A stretch of 64,000 nt of DNA, from NCBI GenBank assembly GCA_003255065.1, contig QAOA01006931.1:1403896-1467895 (forward strand), in the 5' to 3' direction. This DNA comes from Cercis canadensis (Eukaryota; Streptophyta; Magnoliopsida; Fabales; Fabaceae). The position numbers and the translations under genes are program-made. This document shows positions 13,568-25,862 of the stretch, piece after piece; within the stretch, counting starts at the first letter, position 1, and every line of letters begins with the position of its first letter. The notes beneath the pieces were generated by a model that saw nothing but the letters and a program-made list of their open reading frames with translations, ran no database searches and had not been told where the DNA came from.

Positions 13568-16500
13568 AAGATAGAATACAAGAAGAAGCACATTCTAATG
13601 GAGGAGGACGGGCCCGATGGATATCTATCACATGCATAATATATAGTTATATATGTACTACATATGAAATGGAGATGGTGAGGTGAGGGCGTGAAATTAA
13701 GTAGAAACAATAGTTTAATTACCTTTTAGCTAGCTAGGTATAGATTTATACTCCATAATGCGTCCATACATAAAGCTATACTTGGTAAGATAATATATAA
13801 TTCCAACATGTTTATTCATGCCTCGGCTAATCTGGAATGTGACTTCTCAAGTGATATTGTTCAATTATACAGATATTTCTTTTCTCTCTTGATTTAGTGC
13901 TCCGAGATTTTTTTAAAATTATTTAATTTATGCTGTTTGGCACACACTATTAGCTCTCTCAAGTCTCACGTTCTCTCTTTTTCTCTTGCACCAAGGGACA
14001 AAAAGCTTTCTGTGGCTCTTATAATTTATACGTAAGTAAAATTATTTTTAGGGTGTTTGATATTTTTGTTTATTGTAAAGACTAAAGAGAAGAAAAGAAT
14101 ATTTGTAAGAGGACAATAATACTTTGGGTGTACAATTTTGGTTGGATGCTGAGAAGAACAATAATTACAAAAATATCAAAGATAATTCGGTGGTTATTGT
14201 GGTCCCTAATTCACACTCATGAAGACAATATCTCGTGCCAATGAGAATTGCTTGCTTTATGATTGGCTTATGTATGCCCCTTCCTTTTTGCCAATAGAAA
14301 ACAGATACCTTTTCAATAAGTTTAGTGTAAGGGGCACTAGGGTTTTCAGACCACACCACCATATGCTCTTTCAGGAATGTAACTTGTATTAAAAGGTTGA
14401 TGAACAGATGCGCACCCGTGGCAGATCGATATATAAATATATATACGAGCAGTACATGCATGTACGTACCTGGACTTGAGCTTGTTTGATTTGATCCAGT
14501 TATTGGCATTTTTTTTGAACGATTATACATCTTATTACTTTTACTAACTGATTATATTATTATTATTATCTGCAAACTAACCATTTTTTCCCCCTTAATT
14601 TCCTTTTTCCGGTGATGTAAAAAAACAACTTTAGAACTTCCTGATACAGGTTAAGCCATATATAGCAGCAATAAAACGGATTTATTTTTCTTAAAATGGC
14701 ATTAGAAAAATATATGGCTTTCAGCTCAAGGAATTCTAGTTTATACTCCTGAAAAACGTTTAGTATGCTTGTATATTTACACTAGTATATATATTGTGGT
14801 GGAGTGTATCAAATTAGAATAGCTAGGAATGTAATAATTTTAAATTTGTAGACATGTTACATATATATTCTATGACAAGAGTATTTTAAATGTAAGAAAT
14901 TCAAGATTATTAGGCGTCTTGCATACATGCTAATGTATGAAGCGCCCTCTTCCTCTTAAGAGGCAAAGTAAGAGAAATACCTTTCAATACGGACTATATA
15001 TATAAATGTGGTGGATATAGTTAAACAGAGGTGTGTATGGAGCAGGAGAAAACAAGAGAGTTTGGCGTGGTTTATATGCTTGAGTTGGCATAACTTAAGA
15101 CTGGTATATTTGAGGAAACTACGTAGGAAGTTAACAAGTAGGAAAATGAAGGTATTGAGGTGATAGGCATGAATGGTTCCAAGTTATATGGAAAAGTATG
15201 CATGCAACGGAAGAAGCTTATTAAGGAGTTTGATACATTATAGGGTTGACGTGAGTGGAAAGGAAATTCTGATTCGGTTTTAACGCTAAGAGTGTGACAA
15301 CTAAGTATAAGAGGACCGCCGTCTTGCAGACGTTGAATACTAATGGCCAACCAATCAAAATTTGTGTCTTTTCAGAAACGTTGATGAATCTTTGCAACAA
15401 TTTATAATACTTACTGCTCATAGAAATTTCGGATAAGGTAGGTACGTGTTTGATCTATGATGTCATTTCTTACTTCTTCTCTCAAATGCCCACTATTTAT
15501 GGGCCATAGTATGTGTTTCTGATGGGACTTGATCTAGTTATTGGGAAAATATTTGGGCCAATTGATCAATTGACCGGCCTATGAGATTGCAGGCCCATGA
15601 CATGTTTTCAAGTAACAGTAACACGATGGGTATGGGAAGCAGGGATGAGTGATATCTTATCCGTTTAGCCTTGAATTGAAGCTCACTAGGCCATTACTCA
15701 ATATTTTACTTCTCTTCCTCTCTCTGCTTGACGCTCACTACTGCGGACTCGGCAATGCTTATCTACTCCACCGCTGGTGCAAATGCTTGGGGCTATCCAA
15801 GTCTGCAAAACATGTGCCCCAATTTGGATGCTCACATCACATTGGCATTCAAAGGGAAGACAGTTTGCTTTGCTGAACCATCCAATCTTACCCCAATAAT
15901 AGCTTCACTCCCTAGCGCTTGTTTCCTCTGCTTTAACTTACACTCACTGCTATGCATAATGCATAATGCATTTCATTTTCATCTCTTTCAAATTAGTATT
16001 ACTATTACCACCGCAATCCTCTCACCAACCTGCATTTTTATTTACACTCACTAAACACAGATTCCTAATTATAACTAACTCTTATTCACTCACACTGTAT
16101 TATTCGCTAAGCTAAGCCTCTCACTGTGTCACCTCACCATCCGACCGTTCTAATTAGTGAAACAATTCAGATCATCTCTTTAATCAAACTGACCACATAA
16201 ACATTTTCAATTAATTTTCTTTTCCAATGAATGTGCGTCAAACAACAGCGCATATGTTAAATGTCTCTTTTGATAAAAATAAAATAAAAAAGTTTTCTAT
16301 TTAAGCACAAGTGTTATAATTCCTACTTCCTTATACCTCAGTTGTTTCCGTAAGATTGACGGGTGTTATTGAAGACTAAATTGTTTCCACTTTCCACCGA
16401 CAGTCCAATTATTAAAAGATCAGACTAGCTTGACTGGTGGGATATTTAAAAAATGGAGGCAAAAGTGCATTTCCTGTAAAGCTCATGCTTTTCAATCATA

Positions 16501-17023
16501 CATAAGAATGGACCCATTTGCTAAGTCAAATAAAGAAAGTGGAGTGGGAATTGTCATGTAGGTATAAGAATAATTACTGTACTCTTTATTTATATATTTG
16601 TATGTTTCAAAAAAAAAATTAGTTACAGTAATTAAGTTGAACAAAGCAAACAACCATTTTTGTCTTCTGAAAGGTGAGAACAAAAACCTAGTTCAAGTAC
16701 GTAAGTGGTCGTTTAAGTTGGGCGAAATAGCACAGATCTATAGATTCTATTGAATAACGAACAATAAATTACAAACTGAACTTGTCAGACATGTACAACT
16801 TAAATTACAAATCCTTTTTTACATTGTTCTTCCCCCAACCCATCCCCTTCTTTAATTATTGCTTCTCAGTTAACCCAGAGGAGGAAAAATTACAAAATTT
16901 TGCAAACAAATTAATAAAGAACTAAGCTAGGCATTTTATAAGATGATATTGAAGAATGAAGAATCCCCCCTCTCTCTTTTCCCTCGCCCAAAAATTAAGA
17001 TATGGATTATAGAACGATCATCA
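13568..17023. other. Spacer between BEL1 and the GT31-like gene (tail to tail)
   Basis: It holds the presumed 3' UTRs of both converging genes and AT-rich sequence. A stretch at 15740-15900 is open on the plus strand with fairly even composition, but I recognise no protein in it. No RNA gene or transposon end was found. Confidence 0.45.
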
Positions 17024-20000
17024 CTAAATTTCGCTGACCTCACCATCCCTACATACACCCACATCTATCTCCATGGTTCTTTTCTTGTTCGATTTCATCA
17101 CTCTGCAACAGTTTCTCCTTGGAGCCTGCCAAACAACATATCAACAAGAAGCGAAAGAAACCCACATCAATTTCTCAACAAACAACACAGCCATGACCAA
17201 AGCTGTGGCCAGAAACTTTAACTGGTAATGTCAAAGAATGTTTGTGTGTTTCAAGTTTGATGTATTCCAAAAATTATGGCCGTGTTGTTGTTGCTGCTCT
17301 TTTTCTTTTTCTTTTGCTAATAACATCTTCATTAACAAAAGGGCAAAGAGGTCTTTTGTCACTGAAGATGTTATTAGCATGAAAGAAAAACAAAACCAAC
17401 ACAGCCATTAGTTTTTAGAATATAGAACTTGCACACACAAACAATCTTTGACATTACCACCTCAGTTTCTGGCAACAGCTTTGCTAATAGCATCATCATA
17501 TGTGGTCCAATTAGATTAATTTACAAAATGAGACACTAAGAACTACTTACTCTATCCCATAGATGTGGATCCGGCTTCTTATATACCACCACTTTGTCAA
17601 AAGTTGAAGGATCAACCATTTTCCACCTGCATTCTGGGTGAGGAACACGATGCCTTTCATATTCACTCACTATCTGTTGCGTTGTAGAATTGAATTTTGC
17701 CTTTGACAAGTAAAACACATACGGCTTCTGGCATGGGTTTCGGCTAACTGGACGTGTGTTAAATGCGTATGCAGTGTAATCTGCTCTTCTATACCAATTC
17801 AAGAATGTTCTTGAAGGCATTTCCATTTCCCGGGGTGAAAACACCCCACGAAATATTTGAATAGCAAAACCCCATGAAACTGAAATTGTCCAGCTCCTTC
17901 TCTTGTCATAGCAGATAGATTGCTGCATGAGTCCCGCTGAGTCAAGCTTCATTGGTATAGTAAGCCGCTGAAGAGCTTCAACCCGAGTCACGTTTGGGAA
18001 GATTGGCTCAACCACATCAAGGTGGTGCAGAGACACTAACGGAGTCACAGGATGAGCAGCAAGGAGCCCGAACAGGTTTCCATACACGTCATACTGAATT
18101 CAGTTAACCAAGAAAGAGGGTCAGTATTAAAACTAACAGAATAGCAAGCACAATTTCATCAATAGTGTAAAAGAATTAGTATCACAATCAAGGTTCCCCT
18201 CTGAAAGACTACTGATGAGTCATGAGCAATGCTAAGTTCACCCATTTCATGAAGAGCTGTAATAAGCCAAACAGTGTTGAACTAAGCAACTACCTAAACT
18301 GTCAAAAGTATAGCTAACATTCCAAGCTATTGCAATTAAGGTCATAACTTGAAGACAAATTTTAGAAACCCATGTCAACTCAAAAAGAAGAGGGCAGACA
18401 TTGGAAACATTTCTGAAAAAGGAGGGTGTTCACGCCTAGGGTCAAATTTCACTGTCAACCCATACCAAACGCACCCTTGGGAAGAAATCATTTAATGAAT
18501 TGTCAAAATAAGTAAGTTGTTAACACACAATGCTATACAAGTGATGTGATAACTGATAATAATTAGTGTTATGTATAAAAAATAATCAAAGACGCTTCTG
18601 ACATACATATACACTTCGTCACTAATGTTGAGTAAGAGGGCCCTGTCGCCCAGGGGCCTCACACAGACACAGGACCATAAGGAATTCCAGAGGTCCAAGC
18701 AGCCACGTGGGCTACTGACCCTCATCTACACCTAAAACACCCACAGCCCATTCCTGATTTGTATTCGGTATAAAAAACAGATATGGTAACTCCATAGTCA
18801 ACAGTCAACAGTCAACATATCACGAAACTTTCCTTTTTATTAAAAATAAATTCGCTTTTTTTTTTTTCCTATAAAATTTATCAACACTTACACCAGGCAC
18901 CAGCGAGGCAACAGCATGCAATTAAATTCCACTATTTTGAAATTGAATGCGGATTTCCTTTTCCTTGAAAATTCAATACAAAAATCACCGACACCAGTCA
19001 GAATGTATATATAAAATAAATAGTAAATAACGGAAACTAAGCACAGTGAAATGGAAAGTTGGAGCTTTTAACTTTTAAGCGCTGAGAAAAAACAAAGGCA
19101 AAGGCAAACGGGTCACAGTTGGTGGTCGTACAGACCAAAACTCAGGCATAGATGATAGATTACACATGGAAATGAGAGGCACAGTAAGAGAGAGAGAGAG
19201 AAATTGCCGACAAACTTGATGAATGGTGTGATGTGAAAATATGAAAGAGAAAGAGAAGGGACCTGGTGAAAACCGAGTTGTTTAGTGAGTGGGACACCGA
19301 GTTCGGCCATACAGGCCTGCATTCGGTCATCAGAGCCGTAAAGTCCAGGATATCTGTGTATACAGCGATCCTGCATTTTGTGTAAAGCTTTGGCTAATGG
19401 ATAGCTAATTGCAAACCCACCCCCACCATAGGCCATCCCATACGAGAAAAATATGTTCTGCAAGTGACTCTCCGACAAGCTCCCAATGTAATAGAATTGA
19501 TTGTGATCATACTTCCTTAAAATCCTCAAAAGGTTTTCGGTCACGAAAACGGTGTCGTCGTCACCCATCACAAACCATCTCACATCCTTCAGCCCCAAAC
19601 GCAGCGTTTCCGACACGATCCGGGAGATTCTAATAGCCGACCGGTGCCCTTGCCGGTTACTGTATGGGAACTTCGAGGTGTCGCCAGAGATCTTCACCGG
19701 CGGCAGCCCGTCGTTCGCATGGGTCTTAACATGTTCATCCAGCCACACTATGCCTCTCATCTCTTTCGACTTGTACCACAGCTTGATGTAGTTCTTTCTC
19801 TGTTCCCATAGCTTTGCCGAGGCAGCGATTCCGAATAATATGTGCCGGAGCTCCGTTTGGTCCCGGGTTTCTTGAGATTCTCGCCTTAAAACTGTGGACG
19901 TTCGATTTCGAATCAGCGGTGAACTAGTGGCATTGATTTTCGGCATTGTTTGTATGGAGGAAGAGGAGGAGAGTCGGTCGGAGGAGAAGGGTCCATCGTT

Positions 20001-20192
20001 GCAAGCGCGTGACGCGGTGACGAGCTTAAGCGTGTAAACCACATAAGTGACCGAAACGAAGAGGATAAGCCAGACCAGTAGCTTGGGCAAGGTCCGAGAT
20101 TGTGCGCCAGCTCCTCCTCCAATGGGTGTACCGGAAGGGCTTCTCATCTGATCCCAAATTAGCTTTTCTGAATCTTTCTGGGTTACTTTCAT
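17024..20192 (-). CDS. DUF604 / GT31-family (fringe-related) beta-1,3-glycosyltransferase-like protein
   Basis: Three exons on minus: 20192-19263, 18093-17551 and 17125-17024, giving 524 aa. It has a short basic cytosolic tail, one signal-anchor segment at about 35-57 (LPKLLVWLILFVSVTYVVY), a Ser-rich stem, then the catalytic fold, so a type II Golgi protein is expected. The metal-binding motif is DDD at 211-213 (MGDDDTVFV), followed by GGGGFA and an SDDR motif. The C-terminal half is the plant DUF604 region ending in a short Cys-containing exon (APRRNCC near its start). The acceptor substrate of these plant proteins is unknown to me. The final intron (17126-17550) contains a long hairpin, described separately. 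The 5' leader includes a (GTTGGA)n run. Confidence 0.93.
17198..17482. repeat. Long imperfect inverted repeat (hairpin) inside the last intron of the GT31-like gene
   Basis: The two arms, about 17198-17340 and 17341-17482, are reverse complements at roughly 75-80 percent with almost no loop. A perfect 17-bp block pairs 17315-17331 with 17363-17379, and a near-perfect 27-bp block pairs around 17224-17250 with 17432-17459. It would be transcribed as part of the intron. It could be a MITE or a young microRNA-type or siRNA-producing foldback. No target-site duplication was found. Confidence 0.85.
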
Positions 20193-22254
20193 TTTCCAAC
20201 TATCTTTACTATTTGCCTATATCTGGGTAATAGGAAACAAGAAATGCAATTGCAGAGGAAAAACAAAATCAGGGAAATGGCATTGTTAAAAAGTTGTAGA
20301 ATTTGAAGAATCTTTAATTAAAATTGGCAGATTGAGGATACCCAGATCTCCCAGAATCAGCTCAAAATCACAAGTTCCCTGCTGTTAAGTTTTAAAGATG
20401 AAAGTGGAACAAAAAAAGCGACCCAGAAAGAGAAATGCTGCAATTAGTTACAGAGCGGAAGCTGTGGTATGGAATCCAAAGTAAATGAGATGTAAAGAAT
20501 CAAAGAATAGATGAGAACAACTCAGAAGGATGAGTTGGAGTTGGAGTTGGAGTTGGAGTTGCAGTGGGAGAGGCTAGAAGGAGGGGTGAAGGCGAGAGAG
20601 TACGCATAGGTGCCAGATTGCACATTGTCATTGTATTTTTATTTTTTTTCTGTTCCCTTTATTTTCTGGTGTACAGTTATTTAATATGATTGAGCTCTTT
20701 GGGTCTGATTGCTCGTATGGTATAATACTAACACTATATAGAGAGAGCGGGTGATGTGTACGAAATCTAGATGTTGGATTTTTATGGGGCCCTGTCTGTT
20801 ATGGGAAGGTCAGAGACTCAGATGGACCACTTTCATAATCACCATTCAGCGAATCCGATAGTTATAAATCGGTGGATGAAAGTGATTTATCTCAGATCAT
20901 AACTCTCTGTCTGTTTTTAGGTTAACAAACCCTTATATCACATTCACAGTCATCCACAGCCAAATCTCTGAAATCAGCCGCGTTAGGCCTATGGGTTCTA
21001 CTCACCGTTTTGGAGAATGGCAGTAGAAAGAGAAATGCTTTGTTTTTCGTTTTCACCCATATTTTTCTTTGAAATGCCATTTCTTTTAAGTGTACATAAA
21101 CATAATTGGTTAGCCAATACAGGCATGTTATATACAGAGGATGATCTTGATGATTACTGATTAGTAATTAGCAGAGCTGTTTAAGAGACCTTTTTTATTT
21201 GGTTGACTACTTGTTTTAATAAGAAGGAAGCGATGTTAATGTAGTCATTGTCAAGAGTTGTACATGTATAATGAATAATGACTACTTGCTTATAATAAAT
21301 ACGACTTTCTAAAGTTCTATAATGACTAAGTAGAGTGAATGATTATAATTAATTGTATGAGTTAAAGCCTCATATAATGCCCAACAAGTCCCTTTCTCTC
21401 TTGAAAGAAAGATTGCAATGGAAAAGCAACAAATACGTAGCCATCTACAATTCAACGTATTTTTAGGGGGATACAAATATCTGATGTCGCCATCAAATTA
21501 AACCAGCTTTCATTTCAGCTGCTGAATCCAACAACTTCATTTGGAAATATTGCAGAGTCACAGTCTCACAGACAACTAATTTTCTTTTTATTTTTTTTAA
21601 TAGATTACATATCAAGCAAACATTTAGTTAGAGCGACATAAGTATACACTGCACATATGCCAAAAATAAACAGATGACTGTTTCTTTGTTTTTTGTTTGG
21701 GCCATGAGTCCCGTAGGCTCAGGGATCTGTTTTTTTCAACATTCATATTAAGGCTGCAGATTTAAATATGGGCCTTATTAACGTGACCATCAGATCCATT
21801 TCTATTGGCCCATTTAGTGTCCCGTTAATGCCGGAGTAGGGGTGACCTTGTGACGAGTATGAATCATTGTTTCAGTGTAAGAAAATAAAATAAGTGTAAC
21901 CCTATACCATAAATAGAAGATTTCAAAGCTAATTGAGTTATAGATTAGTTGGTCATAAAATTTTCATTGACAAAATAAGGGTCTCAAAGTGCTCCCCATA
22001 CAATTATTACTGTGAGTGTTTTGACAACAGAACCCTCGGAATAGGAATAACTCACCACAAATTCAAATATTAGAGTTAGGTCTGGTTTTTGGGTTAAAAA
22101 AAAAAATAGAAGATTTCACATAATAGTAAAATAATTAATATTTTTCTCCCTTGGGCTAAATATGGAGACTAATTCATCTCTTGCGGTCATAAAGGCACTA
22201 TTGAGAAAATTCCCTTATTCTTAATTTCTCTCTAAGCGACTATGTCTATGGCCA
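20193..22254. other. Upstream region of the GT31-like gene and spacer
   Basis: The first 400 bases are likely promoter and 5' leader of the minus-strand gene. The remainder is AT-rich without a supportable gene. Confidence 0.45.
20534..20563. repeat. Hexamer repeat (GTTGGA) x 4 plus a partial unit
   Basis: Four perfect GTTGGA units followed by GTTGCA. It lies about 340 bp upstream of the GT31-like start codon, within the presumed leader or promoter. Confidence 0.9.
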
Positions 22255-22898
22255 ATGCCAATGGTTTTGAGTCCTTACGATAGTGAGCAAGAGTGGTTCT
22301 CCTCCCAAGGCATGCAAATGCAAGGGGCATACCTTGGTTGTTATTCGGCGAACCCTGGTTTCACTTCCAACTCTTATTATCCTCTGGCTAGATCTCTTCA
22401 TGGAAGCCAAAGCTTTTATTCTCCTGATCAAGCCCTATATGGTTTTCAATATGGCAATGTTGCAAATGATACCCCTTTTTGGCCCCACTATGGCTATGGA
22501 TCAAATTTGACTCATTCCATGTCCAATAATGGTATGAGCACAAATCCAAGCTATGTTTTGCCCCATTCTGGATTTATTAAAAATCCAACTCCAACTCCTC
22601 AGTTGCTTCAGTATGGTATTTAATGGATACACAAGTCCGTGGATACAAAATCAATCAATACAATCTGCTCATCCATACTTTGTTGTGGATAATAGCTTGT
22701 TTGTCAAGATTCAACAACAATAACAATGAGCCTAATAACTTTGCCACTACAACCGTCTATACAACAATTGCTATTTATATGGATGCTGCAACAACAACTG
22801 ATCATGCTGACATCAATCCTCAAGCCGTGGATGACGAACAAAAACAAGAAGAAGGAAAGCATGACCTTGACCTGAGTCTCAAGCTTTCAAGTTATTAA
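22255..22898 (+). pseudogene. Frame-broken coding relic of a Tyr/Ser/Asn-rich protein ending in an LxLxL motif
   Basis: Protein-like sequence continues across three frames. The first frame (22255-22620) reads PYDSEQEWFSSQGMQMQG near its start and is rich in Tyr, Ser, Pro and Gly. It stops at 22621, but coding-like sequence (YTSPWIQNQSIQSAHPYF) resumes at once in a second frame from 22625 to a stop at 22721. A third frame, sliding through a CAA/AAT-rich run, continues to 22898 and ends DLDLSLKLSSY. The terminal DLDLSLKL fits an EAR-type LxLxL repression motif, so the source may be the C-terminal half of a transcription factor. No DNA-binding domain lies upstream and I do not recognise the family. 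No intron explains the frame changes. Confidence 0.5.
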
Positions 22899-23928
22899 GG
22901 TTTTTGATTGAATAAATCAAGTTTTAAGTTATGTATTGGTGATTATGCTTAGTGAAATAAAAATAATATTTTCCTTTCAGAATGATGAAACAAAAAAAAG
23001 AAAATCTTTGGATGTGTTTAAAAGTGTTTTTGTTTTTAAAAACAATTATCTCTTGTTTTTGTTTTATTATTTTTAGAATAATTTTGTGAGATCATCTGCA
23101 ATTTCCTTTTCTTTTTCTTTGACACGGGATTCTTTAATACGATTTTAGTTGCATTTTTTTTGTTCCCTTTTGGAATTCCGTAAAACCAACCTATTTTATT
23201 TGTAGTCAGAGCCTGGGGTTCTCCGCTAAGTAAACGTACTATTACCTGTTGGCATGGACCGAAGTGAACATAATAGGCTTTTGATTTTAGTGGTGAAAGT
23301 AAGAAACATAAGCTAAATCGAATCCATGTTTATTTTCTTCTCCTTTCTGTTGGGAAAAGGTCCACTACTCCACTCAGATTTCTTACCCATTTCATATTTT
23401 CCTGTATAGTGAAAATTGACTTTAAATAAATACGCTACACAAGAACACATTTACACTTTTTTTTTTTTAATTTAATTTAACCAGAATCTAAACTCTTTGT
23501 GATGCCATGAATTATGTGACATATTTTTGTTTAAAAAATTGGGTGATCTCACACCTTGAATTTTGCACAGCCAGGTTGTATGATGTCAATATTCAATAGC
23601 TAGATAGTTTGCAGAGGCAGGCGATGTTATAATAATTTCATATTCAAAGCATATGAATGTCGTGCAGCTAAACTTTATGGTATTATGATGGACCAGGAAA
23701 AAAATTGATGCTATTACTAGTGAGCTTTGTTAACTAAAAAAAGGCATAATTACAGTATTGCATCTCCGAGAAATTGACCAAATCTGTTTTGACGCTCTTC
23801 CGAGTTTGCTTCAAAAACTGGGTATAGCCGTATAGGCAATATAGCTAAGTGGAGAGAGAGGAGGGGGGCAAGAAACAGAGAGGTAGGAGAAGGGAAAATA
23901 AAAGTAAGGCGAAAACGAAAGTGAATAA
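22899..23928. other. Spacer without recognisable gene
   Basis: AT-rich sequence with homopolymer runs; nothing supportable seen on either strand. Confidence 0.5.
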
Positions 23929-24109
23929 TTAGCAATGTTCCCAGGCTTTCCTTAAAGAATGCCGGCGAGGTGAAGAGGCTCTTGAAATTACAGAAACTAC
24001 TGGAATGAAAAGCATTGGCAGCTATCTTGGATTTGATCTGCCCTCTTTTGGGAAGTGGATTCCTCTTGGCAACTGCTGCAGCTGGAACATGACCCACCTT
24101 GTTATTCAT
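23929..24109 (-). CDS. Short basic ORF, unrecognised; possible frameshift
   Basis: From the ATG at 24109 the minus strand reads a compact, coding-like N-terminus (PAAAVAKRNPLPKRGQIKSK, then IAANAFHS). The uninterrupted frame then runs to 23750 through Phe/Leu/Ser-rich sequence that looks non-coding. A one-base slip near 24004 instead gives a Ser/Arg-rich continuation (VSVISRASSPRRHSLRKAW) ending at a stop at 23929. I favour a small basic protein of about 60 aa that either carries a one-base insertion here or is a pseudogene, but I cannot name the family. Coordinates follow the frameshifted reading. Confidence 0.35.
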
Positions 24110-25862
24110 TCTGTCAACTAATCAAGCTCAAATTTTGATTATTTTCTCTGAAAATGAGTAATAGTTGGATAGGAATAGGAATAGAATGAGCACAAGGTGT
24201 AGGAGTTTGAGGTTATATATAGCATTTAGCTGAGCTCTGAATTCGGAAATACCAGGGCAGGGCCTGGGGGCGACTGGCTCTGGTTCTGGTTCAAGATTAA
24301 TTAATAACAAGTCCTTCCCTCATCGGTGGGGGTTGGGAAACACGCCTGCGAGCTTCTCTGACCATAGAAACATTATTTTCACCTCAACGCATGACAAATC
24401 AAGTTCAGAATCTACAGCTTTGATTTTATTTTTTGAGTAATATATATAAAATTCATAGATAGGCATGGGTTAAGAGACAGTATAGTTATCAGCCTCTGCT
24501 GCTATGTATGAATTTTGAACACGTGCGGTTACAAGTGGTATCTTAGAGCCGAATCCAGCTATCTGGTGGAATGTGGACCTTGGTGCTGGTTTCAGGTTTA
24601 GTATTTGAAATTGATATTGATAGGGCAAGATGTGTATTCTTTATGCTTGTCCTCGTTTTCAGGGGAAATGGACTATGCTATTGCTGGCTTCAAATATATT
24701 TTGCCATTACCAATTTACCATAGCCAAGCAGCCTTCTTTATTTATAGGTGATATAGTGATGATGAATCGATGATGATGCAGCATCACATGGTCATCCTTC
24801 ACATCCAACGCTAAACCTCCACAATTCATTCTTACTCTCTATACATAATACTTTTTCTTGGCCATGCTGTAACTGTATTCAAGAGCGGCTAGATTGTACA
24901 AACCATTATTTTTCTTGTGTTTTTCTCCTAATCTTTTTCTTTTTTCCTTTTCACACATATATATATATGTGTGTGTGTGTGTGTGTATGAAACAGGGCTG
25001 CCTCCTTTGTATCTAGACATAGATTGGACATGTGTGCATGTAATGTTAATCTTTATTTCCTTGTGTAAGAACATCTGAACATGGCTTTCAGAATTTAAAT
25101 GGTCCTGACGTAATGGATGAGATGGATAATAGATTCTACGCTCTGCATATCAGACAGAAATGCCTTTATAATCAACTTGCGTTTTAAATAATTCTAGCAG
25201 TGAAGATAGATATCCATTCGAGCGTATGAATCTGAGAGCTCGTCTCCTTCTAGCCCTTACTACTACAACTGCCTTCATCTATAAACCAGAAACCAGAAAA
25301 CCAACTCACCCTATTCTATAGAGTTATAAGCCGGCGATCTCAACCCAATTCCACTAACTTGTAATTCTCTTGCAGTTGTTTAATTTAAAAATCAGATCAA
25401 CCAGTCAATGCCCGCTTAATTATTTACCGATAGAAGCAACACATTGATAATCAGTTACAAACTACAATTTTCACGGGCGTGTGGCTTTCATCATCCCCCA
25501 TCAAAATTGTTTTTACTTCACCCTTGGCAGCACTCACTTCGCTCTTTCCGCCATTAGTGTTTTCCCCAGAACTCAATACGGCCCCCTATACATGATGCCA
25601 TCACAACAATGTTAACCGGACCAAGGAATGGGAAAAAAGATTCTTGGATTTCATTCCAAGACACAAACTCTCGGTTAAAGCATATTGAGACGCCAAACAA
25701 AATTACAAAGCAAGCCAGGCACAGATTCCTTGGTTAAAACTAGAGGAAGAGACATGTCCTCTCGGTTCTTTTCCTCTATGCTGTCGTCACATAGGCAGCA
25801 ATATATTGACTTTCCATCACTTGCACATGGCAACGCCTCAAATTCAATATCAAAATTAAGAA
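24110..25862. other. Spacer upstream of the NTF2-like gene
   Basis: No supportable gene. It contains an AT/GT microsatellite (24957-24986). A 330-bp stretch before 25863 is open in a different frame from the downstream gene and may be its displaced N-terminus, as described under findings. Confidence 0.45.
24957..24986. repeat. Compound AT/GT microsatellite
   Basis: About six AT units followed by about nine GT units. Confidence 0.95.

Noticed and set aside
15740-15905. Open plus-strand stretch with protein-like composition (SAMLIYSTAGANAWGYPS)
   Set aside because: No splice structure, start or recognisable family; may be chance or a short relic.
19409-19791. Plus-strand ORFs opposite the GT31-like gene
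   Set aside because: Shadows of the minus-strand coding exon with its conserved DDD motif.
24765-24790. miR172-like string (GATGATGATGCAGCAT)
   Set aside because: The core has mismatches to mature miR172, and I found no complementary arm nearby.
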